The position numbers and the translations under genes are program-made. Below are positions 25,696-33,969 of a DNA stretch of 55,704 bases, piece after piece. Every line of letters starts with the position of its first letter. Within the stretch, counting starts at the first letter, position 1. The notes beneath the pieces are model-generated. The model did not search any database and was not told the origin of the DNA. It saw only the letters and a list, made by a program, of their open reading frames with translations. Source of the stretch: Tepidimonas fonticaldi (GTDB taxonomy: Bacteria; Pseudomonadota; Gammaproteobacteria; Burkholderiales; Burkholderiaceae_C). The stretch lies in NCBI RefSeq assembly GCF_007556755.1, contig NZ_VJOO01000021.1, positions 1 through 55,704 of the forward strand, written 5' to 3'.

Positions 25696-26706
25696 ATGTC
25701 CCGCTCCCGTTCCGCGGCGGCGCCGGCCGCGCCCGCTTTGCCCGTCCCCGATGCGCTGCAGGCGCGCATCGAGTCCTTCGCCCGCCTGGACCGCGTTCAC
25801 GCGGGCTCGCTGATCATCTCGGTCTTTGGCGACGCGGTGCTGCCGCGCGGCGCGCGCTTGTGGCTGGGCAGCCTGATCCAATTGCTGGAGCCGCTGGGCA
25901 TCAACGAGCGCCTGGTGCGCACGGCCGTCTACCGGCTGGTGCAGGACGGCTGGCTGGTCAACCAGGCCTGCGGCCGGCGCACCGACTACATGCTCACCGC
26001 CGCCGGGCGCGCCCGCTTCGAGGAAGCCTCGCGCCAGATCTATGCCGCGCGCGCCCCGCGCTGGGATCTGCACTGGCGGCTGTTGCTGGTCACGGGTGCG
26101 CTGTCGCCGCGCGACCGCGAGCGCCTGCGCCGGTCGCTGTTCTGGCAGGGCTATGGCGAGCTGCCGGGGGGCATCTTCGTCCACCCCAGTGCGGACGTGG
26201 GCGCGACCTTCGAGGCCTTGCAGGCCGACGGGCTGGGCGAACGCCGCGCCGACCTGTTGCCCCTGCGCGCCGAGCGCCTGCCGCTGCGCGGCACCGCCCC
26301 CGACCGCGACCTGGTGCGGCAGGCGTGGAATCTGGAGGCGCTGGCGGGCGACTATGCGGCCTTCGTGGCGCGGTATGCCCCGCTGGTGGCGGAGCTGGAG
26401 GCGCACGGCCCCCCCGCGCCCGCGCCGGCGTTTCTGGGGCGCACGCTGCTCATCCACGACTGGCGGCGCCTGCTGCTGCGCGACCCGCAGTTGCCCGAGG
26501 AACTGCTGCCGCGCGACTGGCCGGGCGAGCGCGCGCGCCACGTCTGCCGGCGCCTGTACCGGCTGCTGCTCGCCCCGGCCGAGCAGCACCTGGACGAGCG
26601 GCTGCACCTGGCCGACGGCCACGTGCCGGGCGCGGCCAACTGGCTGTGGCAGCGCTTCGAGCCCATGGATGACGAGTGCTCCCTGGGCACGCCGCGTCTG
26701 GCCTGA
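25696..26706 (+). CDS. paaX: PaaX-type repressor of phenylacetate degradation
   Basis: The 336-residue regulator has an N-terminal winged helix (ISVFGDAVLPRGARLWLGSL, then INERLVRTAVYRLVQDGWL) and the PaaX effector region. In E. coli and Pseudomonas PaaX represses paa genes and is released by phenylacetyl-CoA. It lies directly upstream of paaI-paaK-paaABCDE in the same direction, separated by 131 bases that hold an operator-like dyad. A TACCAT box ends ~8 bases before the ATG and no ribosome site is visible, so the transcript may be leaderless. Confidence 0.9.
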   Translation: MSRSRSAAAPAAPALPVPDALQARIESFARLDRVHAGSLIISVFGDAVLPRGARLWLGSLIQLLEPLGINERLVRTAVYRLVQDGWLVNQACGRRTDYMLTAAGRARFEEASRQIYAARAPRWDLHWRLLLVTGALSPRDRERLRRSLFWQGYGELPGGIFVHPSADVGATFEALQADGLGERRADLLPLRAERLPLRGTAPDRDLVRQAWNLEALAGDYAAFVARYAPLVAELEAHGPPAPAPAFLGRTLLIHDWRRLLLRDPQLPEELLPRDWPGERARHVCRRLYRLLLAPAEQHLDERLHLADGHVPGAANWLWQRFEPMDDECSLGTPRLA

Positions 26707-26730
26707 GGGCGTGACCCCACTGCGGTGAGC

Positions 26731-26772
26731 GCCGCAGGGTTTTGAGGGCCGCAGGGTTTCGGGTAAACCCTG
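26731..26772. repeat. Direct repeats and stem-loop in the paaX-paaI gap
   Basis: GCCGCAGGGTTT occurs at 26731-26742 and 26748-26759. The second copy runs into a perfect 8-base stem CAGGGTTT / AAACCCTG (26752-26759 / 26765-26772, loop CGGGT). No T-run follows. The element may end paaX transcription or bind a protein. Confidence 0.4.
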
Positions 26773-26794
26773 ATGCGCATCGGGCCGGCTTTCA

Positions 26795-26835
26795 TTGATA
26801 CTGAATCGCAAACGCGCATTACGATTTTTGTATCA
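26795..26835 (+). promoter_or_regulatory. paaI-paaK-paaABCDE promoter with PaaX-operator-like dyad
   Basis: TTGATA (26795-26800) is a good -35 and TACGAT (26820-26825) a fair -10, with a 19-base spacer. The same bases form a long dyad: TGATAC near the left end with AATCGCAA inside, mirrored by AATCGTAA and TGATAC on the opposite strand (GTATCA at 26830-26835). The dyad ends two bases before the paaI ATG. A repressor bound here would block the promoter. Confidence 0.55.
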
Positions 26836-26837
26836 CG

Positions 26838-27329
26838 ATGACCGCCGACGCCGCCCCTCCCCCCACCGACCCGCAGGCCCTGGCCGAAGCGGTCGGGGCC
26901 GCCATGTGGTCCCGCGACCACGCCACCCAGGCGCTGGGCATGCGCCTGGACGCCATCGCGCCGGGGCGGGCCGTGCTGTCCATGCCCGTGCGGCGCGACA
27001 TGGTCAACGGCCACGCCATCTGCCACGGCGGCCTGATCTTCACGCTGGCCGACAGCGCCTTTGCCTACGCCTGCAACAGCTACAACCACAACACGGTGGC
27101 GTCGGCCTGCCACATCGACTTTCTGGCGCCGGCGCGCGAGGGCGACGTGCTGGAGGCCGAGGCCGTCGAACGCTCGCTGGCGGGCCGCACGGGGGTGTAC
27201 GACATCACCGTGCGCGTGCGGGGCGGGCGCACCGTGGCCCTGTTCCGCGGCAAAAGCTACCGGCTCAGCGGCGAGGTGATCGCCGGGCTGGCCCAGGCGG
27301 CCGACGGTGCCGCATCCCGATCGCGCTGA
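26838..27329 (+). CDS. paaI: Hydroxyphenylacetyl-CoA thioesterase PaaI
   Basis: The 163-residue hotdog-fold thioesterase carries the family motif NGHAICHGGLIFTLADSAFAYACNSYN. It hydrolyses stalled ring-hydroxylated phenylacetyl-CoA intermediates and so rescues CoA. It is the first gene of the paa operon and starts only two bases after the operator dyad, so the transcript is leaderless or has a very short leader. paaK follows after 44 bases. Confidence 0.92.
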   Translation: MTADAAPPPTDPQALAEAVGAAMWSRDHATQALGMRLDAIAPGRAVLSMPVRRDMVNGHAICHGGLIFTLADSAFAYACNSYNHNTVASACHIDFLAPAREGDVLEAEAVERSLAGRTGVYDITVRVRGGRTVALFRGKSYRLSGEVIAGLAQAADGAASRSR

Positions 27330-27373
27330 TGCGGCGCGGCCTTTTCCCGAGATTTCCCCCCCTGGAGACCCCG

Positions 27374-28699
27374 ATGCCCGTCAAAGCCCCGCGCCCCGGC
27401 GATCTGGAGCCGATCGAGACCGCCAGCCGTGACGAGGTGGCGGCGCTGCAGCTCGAGCGCCTGAAGTGGAGCGTGCGCCACGCCTACGACAACGTGCCGC
27501 ACTACCGCGCCAAGTTCGACTCCGCCGGGGTGCACCCGGACGACCTGAAGACGCTGGCGGACCTGGCCAAGTTTCCGTTCACCACCAAGGCCGACCTGCG
27601 CGACAACTACCCGTTCGGGATGTTTGCCGTGCCGCGCGAGCGCGTGGCGCGTGTGCATGCCTCGTCGGGCACCACGGGCAAGCCCACCGTGGTGGGCTAC
27701 ACCCAGCGCGACATCGACACCTGGGCCAATCTGGTGGCGCGCTCCATCCGCGCCGCCGGCGGCCGTGCCGGCGACATCGTGCACGTGGCCTACGGCTACG
27801 GGCTGTTCACCGGCGGGCTGGGCGCCCACTACGGCGCCGAGCGCCTGGGCTGCACCGTGATTCCGATGTCCGGCGGGCAAACCGAGCGTCAAGTCCAGCT
27901 CATCATGGACTTCAAGCCCGACATCATCATGGTCACGCCGTCGTACTCCCTGGTGATCGCCGAGGAGTTCGAGCGGCTGGGCATCGCGCCGGATCAGATT
28001 CCGCTGAAGGTCGGCATCTTTGGCGCCGAGCCGTGGGGCGAGGGCATGCGCGCCGAAATCGAGCGCAAGCTGGGGCTGGATGCGGTGGACATCTACGGCC
28101 TGTCCGAGGTGATGGGGCCGGGCGTGGCCAACGAGTGCATCGAGACAAAGGACGGCCCAGTGATCTGGGAGGACCACTTCTACCCCGAGATCATCGACCC
28201 CGACACCGGCGAAGTCCTGCCCGACGGCGAGGAGGGCGAGCTGGTCTTCACCTCGCTGTCCAAGGAGGCGATGCCCATCATCCGCTACCGCACGCGCGAC
28301 CGCACGCGGCTGCTGCCGCCCACGTCGCGGGCCTTCCGCCGCATGGGCCGCATCACCGGCCGCACCGACGACATGCTGATCCTGCGCGGGGTCAACGTGT
28401 TTCCGACGCAGATCGAGGAGCAGATCCTGCGCGTCGCGCAGCTGTCGGGCAACTACCTGCTGGTGCTCACGCGCGACGGCCATCTGGATCAGCTGGAGGT
28501 GCGCTGCGAGCTGCAGCGCCACCTGAGCGGGCGCCTGTCCGACGCCGAGCGCGCCGCGATCGGCCGCGAGCTGCAGCACCGCATCAAGACCTTCATCGGC
28601 GTCAGCACCCGCGTCACGGTGCTGGACGCCGACGCGCTGCCGCGCACCCAGACCGGCAAGGCCAAGCGGGTGCAGGACGACCGCCCCCGCACCGCCTGA
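27374..28699 (+). CDS. paaK: Phenylacetate-CoA ligase PaaK
   Basis: The 441-residue AMP-forming ligase activates phenylacetate to phenylacetyl-CoA, the first committed step and the source of the PaaX inducer. The P-loop-like [17 protein letters not shown] is near residue 97, [18 protein letters not shown] near 140, and the C-terminal [18 protein letters not shown] and QTGKAKRV complete the adenylating enzyme fold. The usual PaaK length is ~435. CTGGAG precedes ATG 27374. Confidence 0.96.
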   Translation: MPVKAPRPGDLEPIETASRDEVAALQLERLKWSVRHAYDNVPHYRAKFDSAGVHPDDLKTLADLAKFPFTTKADLRDNYPFGMFAVPRERVARVHASSGTTGKPTVVGYTQRDIDTWANLVARSIRAAGGRAGDIVHVAYGYGLFTGGLGAHYGAERLGCTVIPMSGGQTERQVQLIMDFKPDIIMVTPSYSLVIAEEFERLGIAPDQIPLKVGIFGAEPWGEGMRAEIERKLGLDAVDIYGLSEVMGPGVANECIETKDGPVIWEDHFYPEIIDPDTGEVLPDGEEGELVFTSLSKEAMPIIRYRTRDRTRLLPPTSRAFRRMGRITGRTDDMLILRGVNVFPTQIEEQILRVAQLSGNYLLVLTRDGHLDQLEVRCELQRHLSGRLSDAERAAIGRELQHRIKTFIGVSTRVTVLDADALPRTQTGKAKRVQDDRPRTA

Positions 28700-28734
28700 C
28701 GCCACCGCCCCTTCCGAGCCACCGGAGACCCACC

Positions 28735-29742
28735 ATGTACACCCAAGCGCTGAGCATCCCCGACCCCGCCGGCAAGGTCCAGCCGATCCAGCCGGACGAG
28801 CCGGCCGACAAGCTGGACGCCTTCCAGGCGCGCATCGACGCCGACGGCCGCATCGAGCCGCAGGACTGGATGCCCGAGGCCTACCGCAAGACCCTGGTGC
28901 GCCAGATCAGCCAGCACGCGCACAGCGAGGTGGTCGGCATGCTGCCGGAGGGCAACTGGATCACCCGCGCGCCCAGCCTCAAGCGCAAGGCCATCCTGCT
29001 GGCCAAGGTGCAGGACGAGGGCGGCCACGGCCTGTACCTGTACTCGGCGGCCGAGACGCTGGGCGTCAGCCGCGCCGAGCTGATCGAGCAGCTGCTCACG
29101 GGCCGCGCCAAGTACAGCTCCATCTTCAACTACCCGACGCTGAACTGGGCCGACGTCGGCGTCATCGGCTGGCTGGTGGACGGCGCGGCGATCATGAACC
29201 AGATCCCGCTGTGCCGCTGCAGCTACGGGCCGTACGCGCGCGCGATGATCCGCATCTGTAAGGAAGAAAGCTTCCACCAGCGCCAGGGCTACGAGCTGCT
29301 GCTGACCATGATGCGCGGCACCGAGGCGCAGCGCCGCATGGTGCAGGACGCCGTCGACCGCTGGTGGTGGAAGTGCCTGGCGATGTTCGGCCCGCCCGAC
29401 AGCGCCAGCGTGCACAGCGAGCAGAGCATGCGCTGGGGCATCAAGCGCATCAGCAACGACGAGCTGCGCCAGAAGTTCGTCGACGCTACCGTGCCGCAGG
29501 CCGAGGTGCTGGGCGTGACGTTGCCCGACCCGAAGCTGAAGTGGAACCCCGAGCGCGGCCACTACGACTTCGGCGAGATCGACTGGGAAGAGTTCTGGCA
29601 GACCGTCAACGGCCACGGCCCCTGCAACAAGGAGCGCCTGGCCACCCGCGTCAAGGCGCACGAGGACGGTGCCTGGGTGCGCGAAGGCGCCCTGGCCCAC
29701 GCCCGCAAGCGCCGCGAGCGCGATCTGAAGGCCGCCGCCTGA
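28735..29742 (+). CDS. paaA: Phenylacetyl-CoA 1,2-epoxidase subunit PaaA
   Basis: The 335-residue catalytic subunit of the multicomponent monooxygenase carries the di-iron ligands, seen as two E-x-x-H helices ([13 protein letters not shown] and [13 protein letters not shown]). With PaaB, C, D and E it forms the ring 1,2-epoxide of phenylacetyl-CoA using O2 and NADPH. ACCGGAG precedes ATG 28735. The gene order paaA-B-C-D-E is complete and in the same direction. Confidence 0.97.
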   Translation: MYTQALSIPDPAGKVQPIQPDEPADKLDAFQARIDADGRIEPQDWMPEAYRKTLVRQISQHAHSEVVGMLPEGNWITRAPSLKRKAILLAKVQDEGGHGLYLYSAAETLGVSRAELIEQLLTGRAKYSSIFNYPTLNWADVGVIGWLVDGAAIMNQIPLCRCSYGPYARAMIRICKEESFHQRQGYELLLTMMRGTEAQRRMVQDAVDRWWWKCLAMFGPPDSASVHSEQSMRWGIKRISNDELRQKFVDATVPQAEVLGVTLPDPKLKWNPERGHYDFGEIDWEEFWQTVNGHGPCNKERLATRVKAHEDGAWVREGALAHARKRRERDLKAAA

Positions 29743-29788
29743 GCGCCGCCAGCCCGTCATCGACCCGAGCGACACAAGGAGTCCCCCG

Positions 29789-30127
29789 ATGAGCCAATCC
29801 GTCACCCCCGCGGGCGCGGACGCGTCCGCCAAAGCCACCCCGGCCCTCAAAGACTGGCCGCTGTGGGAAGTCTTCGTGCGCAGCAAGCAAGGCCTGGAGC
29901 ACAAGCACTGCGGCAGCCTGCACGCCGCCGACGCCGAGCACGCGCTGCAGATGGCGCGCGACATCTACACCCGCCGCCAGGAAGGCGTCAGCATCTGGGT
30001 CGTGCCCTCGGCGGCGATCGTCGCCAGCCGGCCCTCGGACAAGGGCGAGTTCTTCGAGCCCTCGGCCGACAAGATCTACCGCCACCCGACCTTCTACGAG
30101 ATCCCCGAAGAAGTGGGGCACATGTGA
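29789..30127 (+). CDS. paaB: Phenylacetyl-CoA epoxidase subunit PaaB
   Basis: The 112-residue small subunit has the conserved WEVFVRSKQGLEHKHCGSLHAAD and the YRHPTFYEIPEEVGHM C terminus. It bridges PaaAC heterodimers in the epoxidase. It starts 46 bases after paaA with AAGGAG upstream and shares its stop with the paaC start (TGATG). Confidence 0.96.
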   Translation: MSQSVTPAGADASAKATPALKDWPLWEVFVRSKQGLEHKHCGSLHAADAEHALQMARDIYTRRQEGVSIWVVPSAAIVASRPSDKGEFFEPSADKIYRHPTFYEIPEEVGHM

Positions 30128-30930
30128 TGGACGCCGTGGCCACCGACACGACCGTGCTGGTCGACTATCTGCTGCACCTGGGCGACAACGCCCTGGTGCT
30201 GGGCCAACGCAACAGCCAGTGGTGCGGCGTCGGGCCGGTGCTGGAGGAGGATCTGGCGCTGGCCAACCAGACGCTGGACCTGATCGGCCAGGCCCGCCTG
30301 CTGTACCAGGAGGTCGCCCGCCTGCAGGGGGGCGATGTCACCGAGGACACGCTGGCCTACTTCCGCGACGCGCACCAGTTCCGCAACTACGTGCTGCTGG
30401 AGCTGCCGGCCAGCCTGGCGCGCGTCGGCTATGCGCAGGGCGACATGGACTGGGGCGTGACGCTGGCGCGCAACTTCCTGTACAGCGCGCTGATGGTGCC
30501 GCTGTGGGACGCGCTGCAGGGCAGCCGCCACGAGCCGCTGGCCGCGATAGCCGCCAAGTCGCTCAAGGAGGCGCGCTACCACCTGCGCCATGCCAGCGAC
30601 TGGGTGGTGCGGCTGGGCGACGGCACCGACACCTCGCACGCGCGCATGCAAGCCGCCTTCGACCACCTGATGCCGTACACGCAGGAGTTCTGGACGGCAA
30701 GCGACTTCGAGCGCGCGGCGGTGGAGGCCGGCATCGGCGTGGACGTGGCCGGTCTGCGCGACGTCTGGCGCGCCACGGTCTCTGCCACCCTGCAAGAGGC
30801 CACGCTGCGCGTCCCGTCCGATCAGGGGTATGTGCCCCAGGGCAAGAACGGCCTGCACTCCGAGCACCTGAGCTACCTGCTCGGCGAGATGCAGTCGGTC
30901 GCGCGGGCCCACCCCGGCGCGGTTTGGTGA
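30127..30930 (+). CDS. paaC: Phenylacetyl-CoA epoxidase subunit PaaC
   Basis: The 267-residue structural subunit is a non-catalytic ferritin-like paralogue of PaaA. Recognisable text includes YLLHLGDNALVLGQRNSQWC, LANQTLDLIGQARLLY and KEARYHLRHASDWVVRLGDG. It overlaps paaB by one base (TGATG), which implies coupled translation, and ends in a GTGA that may also start paaD. Confidence 0.96.
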   Translation: MDAVATDTTVLVDYLLHLGDNALVLGQRNSQWCGVGPVLEEDLALANQTLDLIGQARLLYQEVARLQGGDVTEDTLAYFRDAHQFRNYVLLELPASLARVGYAQGDMDWGVTLARNFLYSALMVPLWDALQGSRHEPLAAIAAKSLKEARYHLRHASDWVVRLGDGTDTSHARMQAAFDHLMPYTQEFWTASDFERAAVEAGIGVDVAGLRDVWRATVSATLQEATLRVPSDQGYVPQGKNGLHSEHLSYLLGEMQSVARAHPGAVW

Positions 30931-30944
30931 GTCCGGCCCCGGCC

Positions 30945-31490
30945 ATGTCCACCGCCGCCGCCCTGCCCGTGACCGCCGAGTCGATTGCGCGCGTGCGCGC
31001 CGCCCTCGACGGCCTGACGGACCCGGAAATCCCCGTCGTCACCCTGGCGGAGATGGGCATCCTGCGCGATGTGCGCCCGGCCACCGACGATCCGGCGCTG
31101 GTCGAGGTGGTCATCACGCCCACCTACAGCGGCTGCCCGGCCATGGGGCAGATCGAGGACGACGTGCGCGCCACCCTGCAGCGGCTGGGCGTGCCGGTCC
31201 GCGTGACCACGCAGCTCGCCCCCGCCTGGACCACGGACTGGATGACCGAGGCGGCGCGCGACAAGCTGCGCGCCTACGGCATCGCCCCGCCGGGCCGCTG
31301 CAGCGCCGAGGGCACCGGCCCCGGCGAGCGCATCGTGCGCTTCGTGCCGCGCGCGCCCGAGCCGGTCGCCTGCCCGCGCTGCGGCTCCACCCACACCCGC
31401 GAGGTGTCGCACTTCGGCTCCACCGCCTGCAAAGCGCTGTGGCAGTGCCTGGACTGCCGCGAGCCGTTCGACCACTTCAAGCCCCATTGA
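30945..31490 (+). CDS. paaD: Phenylacetate degradation protein PaaD
   Basis: The 181-residue protein has a MIP18/DUF59 domain (LTDPEIPVVTLAEMGILRDV, then TYSGCPAMG) and a C-terminal zinc-ribbon-like segment (CPRCGSTHTREVSHFGSTACKALWQCLDC). PaaD is needed for epoxidase activity, probably for metal-cluster assembly. ATG 30945 is listed; an in-frame GTG at 30927 overlapping the paaC stop would add six residues and is equally possible. Confidence 0.94.
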   Translation: MSTAAALPVTAESIARVRAALDGLTDPEIPVVTLAEMGILRDVRPATDDPALVEVVITPTYSGCPAMGQIEDDVRATLQRLGVPVRVTTQLAPAWTTDWMTEAARDKLRAYGIAPPGRCSAEGTGPGERIVRFVPRAPEPVACPRCGSTHTREVSHFGSTACKALWQCLDCREPFDHFKPH

Positions 31491-31515
31491 TCACCCACCG
31501 ACCGTCGAGGGTTCC

Positions 31516-32613
31516 ATGAGCGTTCCCCATTTCCACGAACTCACCGTCAAGCGCGTCAGCCCCGAGGCCGCCGGCTCCGTGGCCGTCACCTTCGACATCC
31601 CGGGCCCGCTGCGCGACACCTTCCGCTTCGAGCCCGGGCAGTACCTGACCCTGCGCACCCGCCTGGACGGGCAGGAGCTGCGCCGCAACTACTCCATCTG
31701 CAGCCCGCGCTCGCGCCTGGAGTGCCAGGGCGAGCTGGAGATCGGCATCCGGCCCGTCCAGGGCGGGCGCTTTTCCAACTGGGCGTCCACCGCGCTGCGG
31801 CCCGGCCAGCGGCTGGAGGTGATGCCGCCCGAAGGGCGCTTCACGGTCCAGCGCCCGCGCGCCCTGCACCGCGTGGGCTTTGCCGCCGGCTCGGGCATCA
31901 CGCCCATCCTGTCCATCGCCGCCAGCACGCTCGAGGAGCAGCCCGAGTCCAAGTTCACCCTGGTCTACGGCAACCGGCGCACGGCGACCATCATGTTCAA
32001 CGAGGCGCTGCAAGACCTCAAAGACCGCTACCCGGACCGCTTCACCATGATCCATGTGCTGTCGCGCCAGGCGCAGGAGGTGGACCTGCTGCAGGGCCGG
32101 CTGGACGAGGCCAAGGTGCGCGCCATCATGGACGCGCTGCTGCCGCCGGCCAGCATGGACGAGGTGTTCATCTGCGGGCCGGAGGCCATGATCCAGGCCA
32201 CCGAGCAGGCGCTGCTGGCCGCGGGCGTGCCCGCTCAGCGCATCCGCACCGAGCGCTTCACCACCGGTGCCGCGCAGGCTGCCAAAGTACAGGCCGACGT
32301 CGATGCCGCGGGCGAGCGCCGGCCGGCGCAGGCCGCCGCCCAGGCCATCGTGGTGCTGGACGGCAAGCAGCACGAGGTGCCCATCGGCGCCGGCGAAGCG
32401 GTGCTGGATGCGGCGCTGGAGGCTGGGTTGGACCTGCCCTACTCCTGCAAGGGCGGGGTGTGCAGCACCTGCCGCGCCAAGGTGCTGGAAGGCCGCGTGA
32501 CGATGGAGCGCAACTTTGGCCTGACCGACGACGAGGTGGCACGCGGCTTCGTGCTCACCTGCCAATCGCACCCGGTGACCGAGCGCCTGGTGCTGAGTTT
32601 CGACGAGCGTTGA
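31516..32613 (+). CDS. paaE: Phenylacetyl-CoA epoxidase reductase PaaE
   Basis: The 365-residue electron-transfer subunit has an N-terminal FAD/NADPH-binding FNR-like module (RRNYSICSPRS near 55, then AGSGITPILSIAASTL near 125). A C-terminal plant-type 2Fe-2S ferredoxin follows (CKGGVCSTC near 311, with the last Cys in LTCQSHP). It delivers electrons to PaaA. It is the last gene of the paaI-K-ABCDE run; a separate promoter for the transporter starts within its final codons. Confidence 0.96.
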   Translation: MSVPHFHELTVKRVSPEAAGSVAVTFDIPGPLRDTFRFEPGQYLTLRTRLDGQELRRNYSICSPRSRLECQGELEIGIRPVQGGRFSNWASTALRPGQRLEVMPPEGRFTVQRPRALHRVGFAAGSGITPILSIAASTLEEQPESKFTLVYGNRRTATIMFNEALQDLKDRYPDRFTMIHVLSRQAQEVDLLQGRLDEAKVRAIMDALLPPASMDEVFICGPEAMIQATEQALLAAGVPAQRIRTERFTTGAAQAAKVQADVDAAGERRPAQAAAQAIVVLDGKQHEVPIGAGEAVLDAALEAGLDLPYSCKGGVCSTCRAKVLEGRVTMERNFGLTDDEVARGFVLTCQSHPVTERLVLSFDER

Positions 32614-32638
32614 CATGCACGATAGTGCATGTTACAAC
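32610..32638 (+). promoter_or_regulatory. Promoter with TGCA-N6-TGCA operator for the ABC transporter
   Basis: A perfect -35 TTGACA (32610-32615) and TACAAC (32633-32638) are separated by exactly 17 bases. The spacer is filled by the palindrome ACATGCAC-GATA-GTGCATGT (32613-32632). Its core TGCACGATAGTGCA fits the TGCA-N6-TGCA operator described for the benzoyl-CoA-responsive regulators BzdR and BoxR. The regulator gene is not in the window. Confidence 0.65.
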
Positions 32639-32700
32639 GAGCAACCGCTGACAGGCCCGCACCGCCGGCCAATTTCCCCACCCACCCGAGGAGACTTTTC

Positions 32701-33849
32701 ATGACCCTGCGCAAACGCTTGCTCGCTTTGGTCGCCGTCGCCGGCCTGACCGGCGCCGCCTGGGCCGACATCACGGTCGGCGTCACCGTCTCGGCCACCG
32801 GACCCGCGGCCTCGCTCGGCATCCCGGAGAAGAACACCATCGCCCTCATGCCCAAGACCATCGGCGGCGAGAAGGTCAACTACATCGTGCTCGACGACGC
32901 CAGCGACACCACCGCGGCCGTCACCAACACGCGCAAGCTGATCAGCGAAAACAAGGTCGACATCGTCATCGGCTCCACCACCACGCCCAACTCGCTGGCC
33001 ATGATCGACGTCGTGGTCCAGGCACAGGTGCCCATGATCTCCATGGCCGCCTCGGCGCGCATCGTCGAGCCGGTGGATGCCAAGAAGCGCTGGGTGTTCA
33101 AGACGCCCCAGGACGACATCATGATGGCGCTGGCGATCGCCACCCACATGGCCGACAACGGGGTACGCAACGTCGCCTTCATCGGCTTTGCCGACGCCTA
33201 CGGCGAGGGCTGGTTCCAGGAATTCACCAAGGCCGCTGGCCTGAAGCGGCTGCAGATCGTGGCCAACGAACGCTACAACCGCACCGACACCTCGGTCACC
33301 GGGCAGGTGCTCAAGATCGTCTCGGCACGCCCCGACGCGGTGCTGATCGCGGGCTCCGGCACGCCGGCGGCGCTGCCGCAAAAGACGCTGAAAGAGCGCG
33401 GCTACACCGGCAAGATCTACCAAACGCACGGTGTGGCCAACAACGACTTCCTGCGCGTGTGCGGGCGTGATTGCGAGGGCACCTTCCTGCCCGCCGGGCC
33501 GATGCTGGTGGCCGAGCAGCTACCCAACAACCACCCGGTGAAGAAATCCGCTCTGGCCTATGTACAAGCGTACGAGGCGGCACACGGCAAGGGGTCGGTG
33601 GCCACCTTCGGCGGCCACGCTTGGGATGCGGGCATGCTGCTGGCGGCCGCGGCGCCCGAGGCGCTGAAGAAGGCCAAGCCGGGCACCGTCGAATTTCGCG
33701 TCGCCCTGCGCGATGCGCTGGAAAACGTGAAGAACGTGGCGGGCGCGCATGGCATCTTCAACATGTCGCCCACCGACCACCTGGGACTGGACCAGCGCGC
33801 GCGCGTGATGGTCAAGATCGAAAACGGCACCTGGAAGTACGCGCCATGA
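32701..33849 (+). CDS. Branched-chain-amino-acid-type ABC transporter substrate-binding protein (probable aromatic acid uptake)
   Basis: The 382-residue periplasmic protein has a signal peptide ending near residue 22 (GAAWA) and the LivK-type fold (ITVGVTVSATGPAASLGIPEKN; IGFADAYGEGWFQEF). Family members of this subgroup take up aromatic acids such as benzoate or phenylacetate-type compounds. That substrate is inferred from its place between paaE and paaZ and from its promoter. GAGGAG precedes ATG 32701. Permease and ATPase genes follow. Confidence 0.88.
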   Translation: MTLRKRLLALVAVAGLTGAAWADITVGVTVSATGPAASLGIPEKNTIALMPKTIGGEKVNYIVLDDASDTTAAVTNTRKLISENKVDIVIGSTTTPNSLAMIDVVVQAQVPMISMAASARIVEPVDAKKRWVFKTPQDDIMMALAIATHMADNGVRNVAFIGFADAYGEGWFQEFTKAAGLKRLQIVANERYNRTDTSVTGQVLKIVSARPDAVLIAGSGTPAALPQKTLKERGYTGKIYQTHGVANNDFLRVCGRDCEGTFLPAGPMLVAEQLPNNHPVKKSALAYVQAYEAAHGKGSVATFGGHAWDAGMLLAAAAPEALKKAKPGTVEFRVALRDALENVKNVAGAHGIFNMSPTDHLGLDQRARVMVKIENGTWKYAP

Positions 33850-33855
33850 CACCGT

Positions 33856-33926
33856 GCACGCGGGTGAACTCCGCGTGCTGGTCGTGACTTCGGTTGCTGG
33901 CAGCGCCGCCGACGTGGCGGCGTGCC
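33856..33926 (+). repeat. Tandem hairpins between the binding-protein and permease genes
   Basis: GCACGCGG / CCGCGTGC (33856-33863 / 33871-33878) is a perfect 8-base stem. A second GC-rich stem lies at 33899-33926 (GGCAGCGCCGCC with GGCGGCGTGCC, one bulge). Such intercistronic hairpins commonly protect the binding-protein mRNA and lower permease expression. Confidence 0.5.
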
Positions 33927-33969
33927 GGTTCCTCACCCGGCGGCCGTCGGCGCCGCCCAAGGGTTTCGC

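Noticed and set aside
33856-33878. Rho-independent terminator after the substrate-binding gene
   Set aside because: The stem is perfect but no T-run follows and the permease gene is close downstream, so an mRNA-processing role is more likely.
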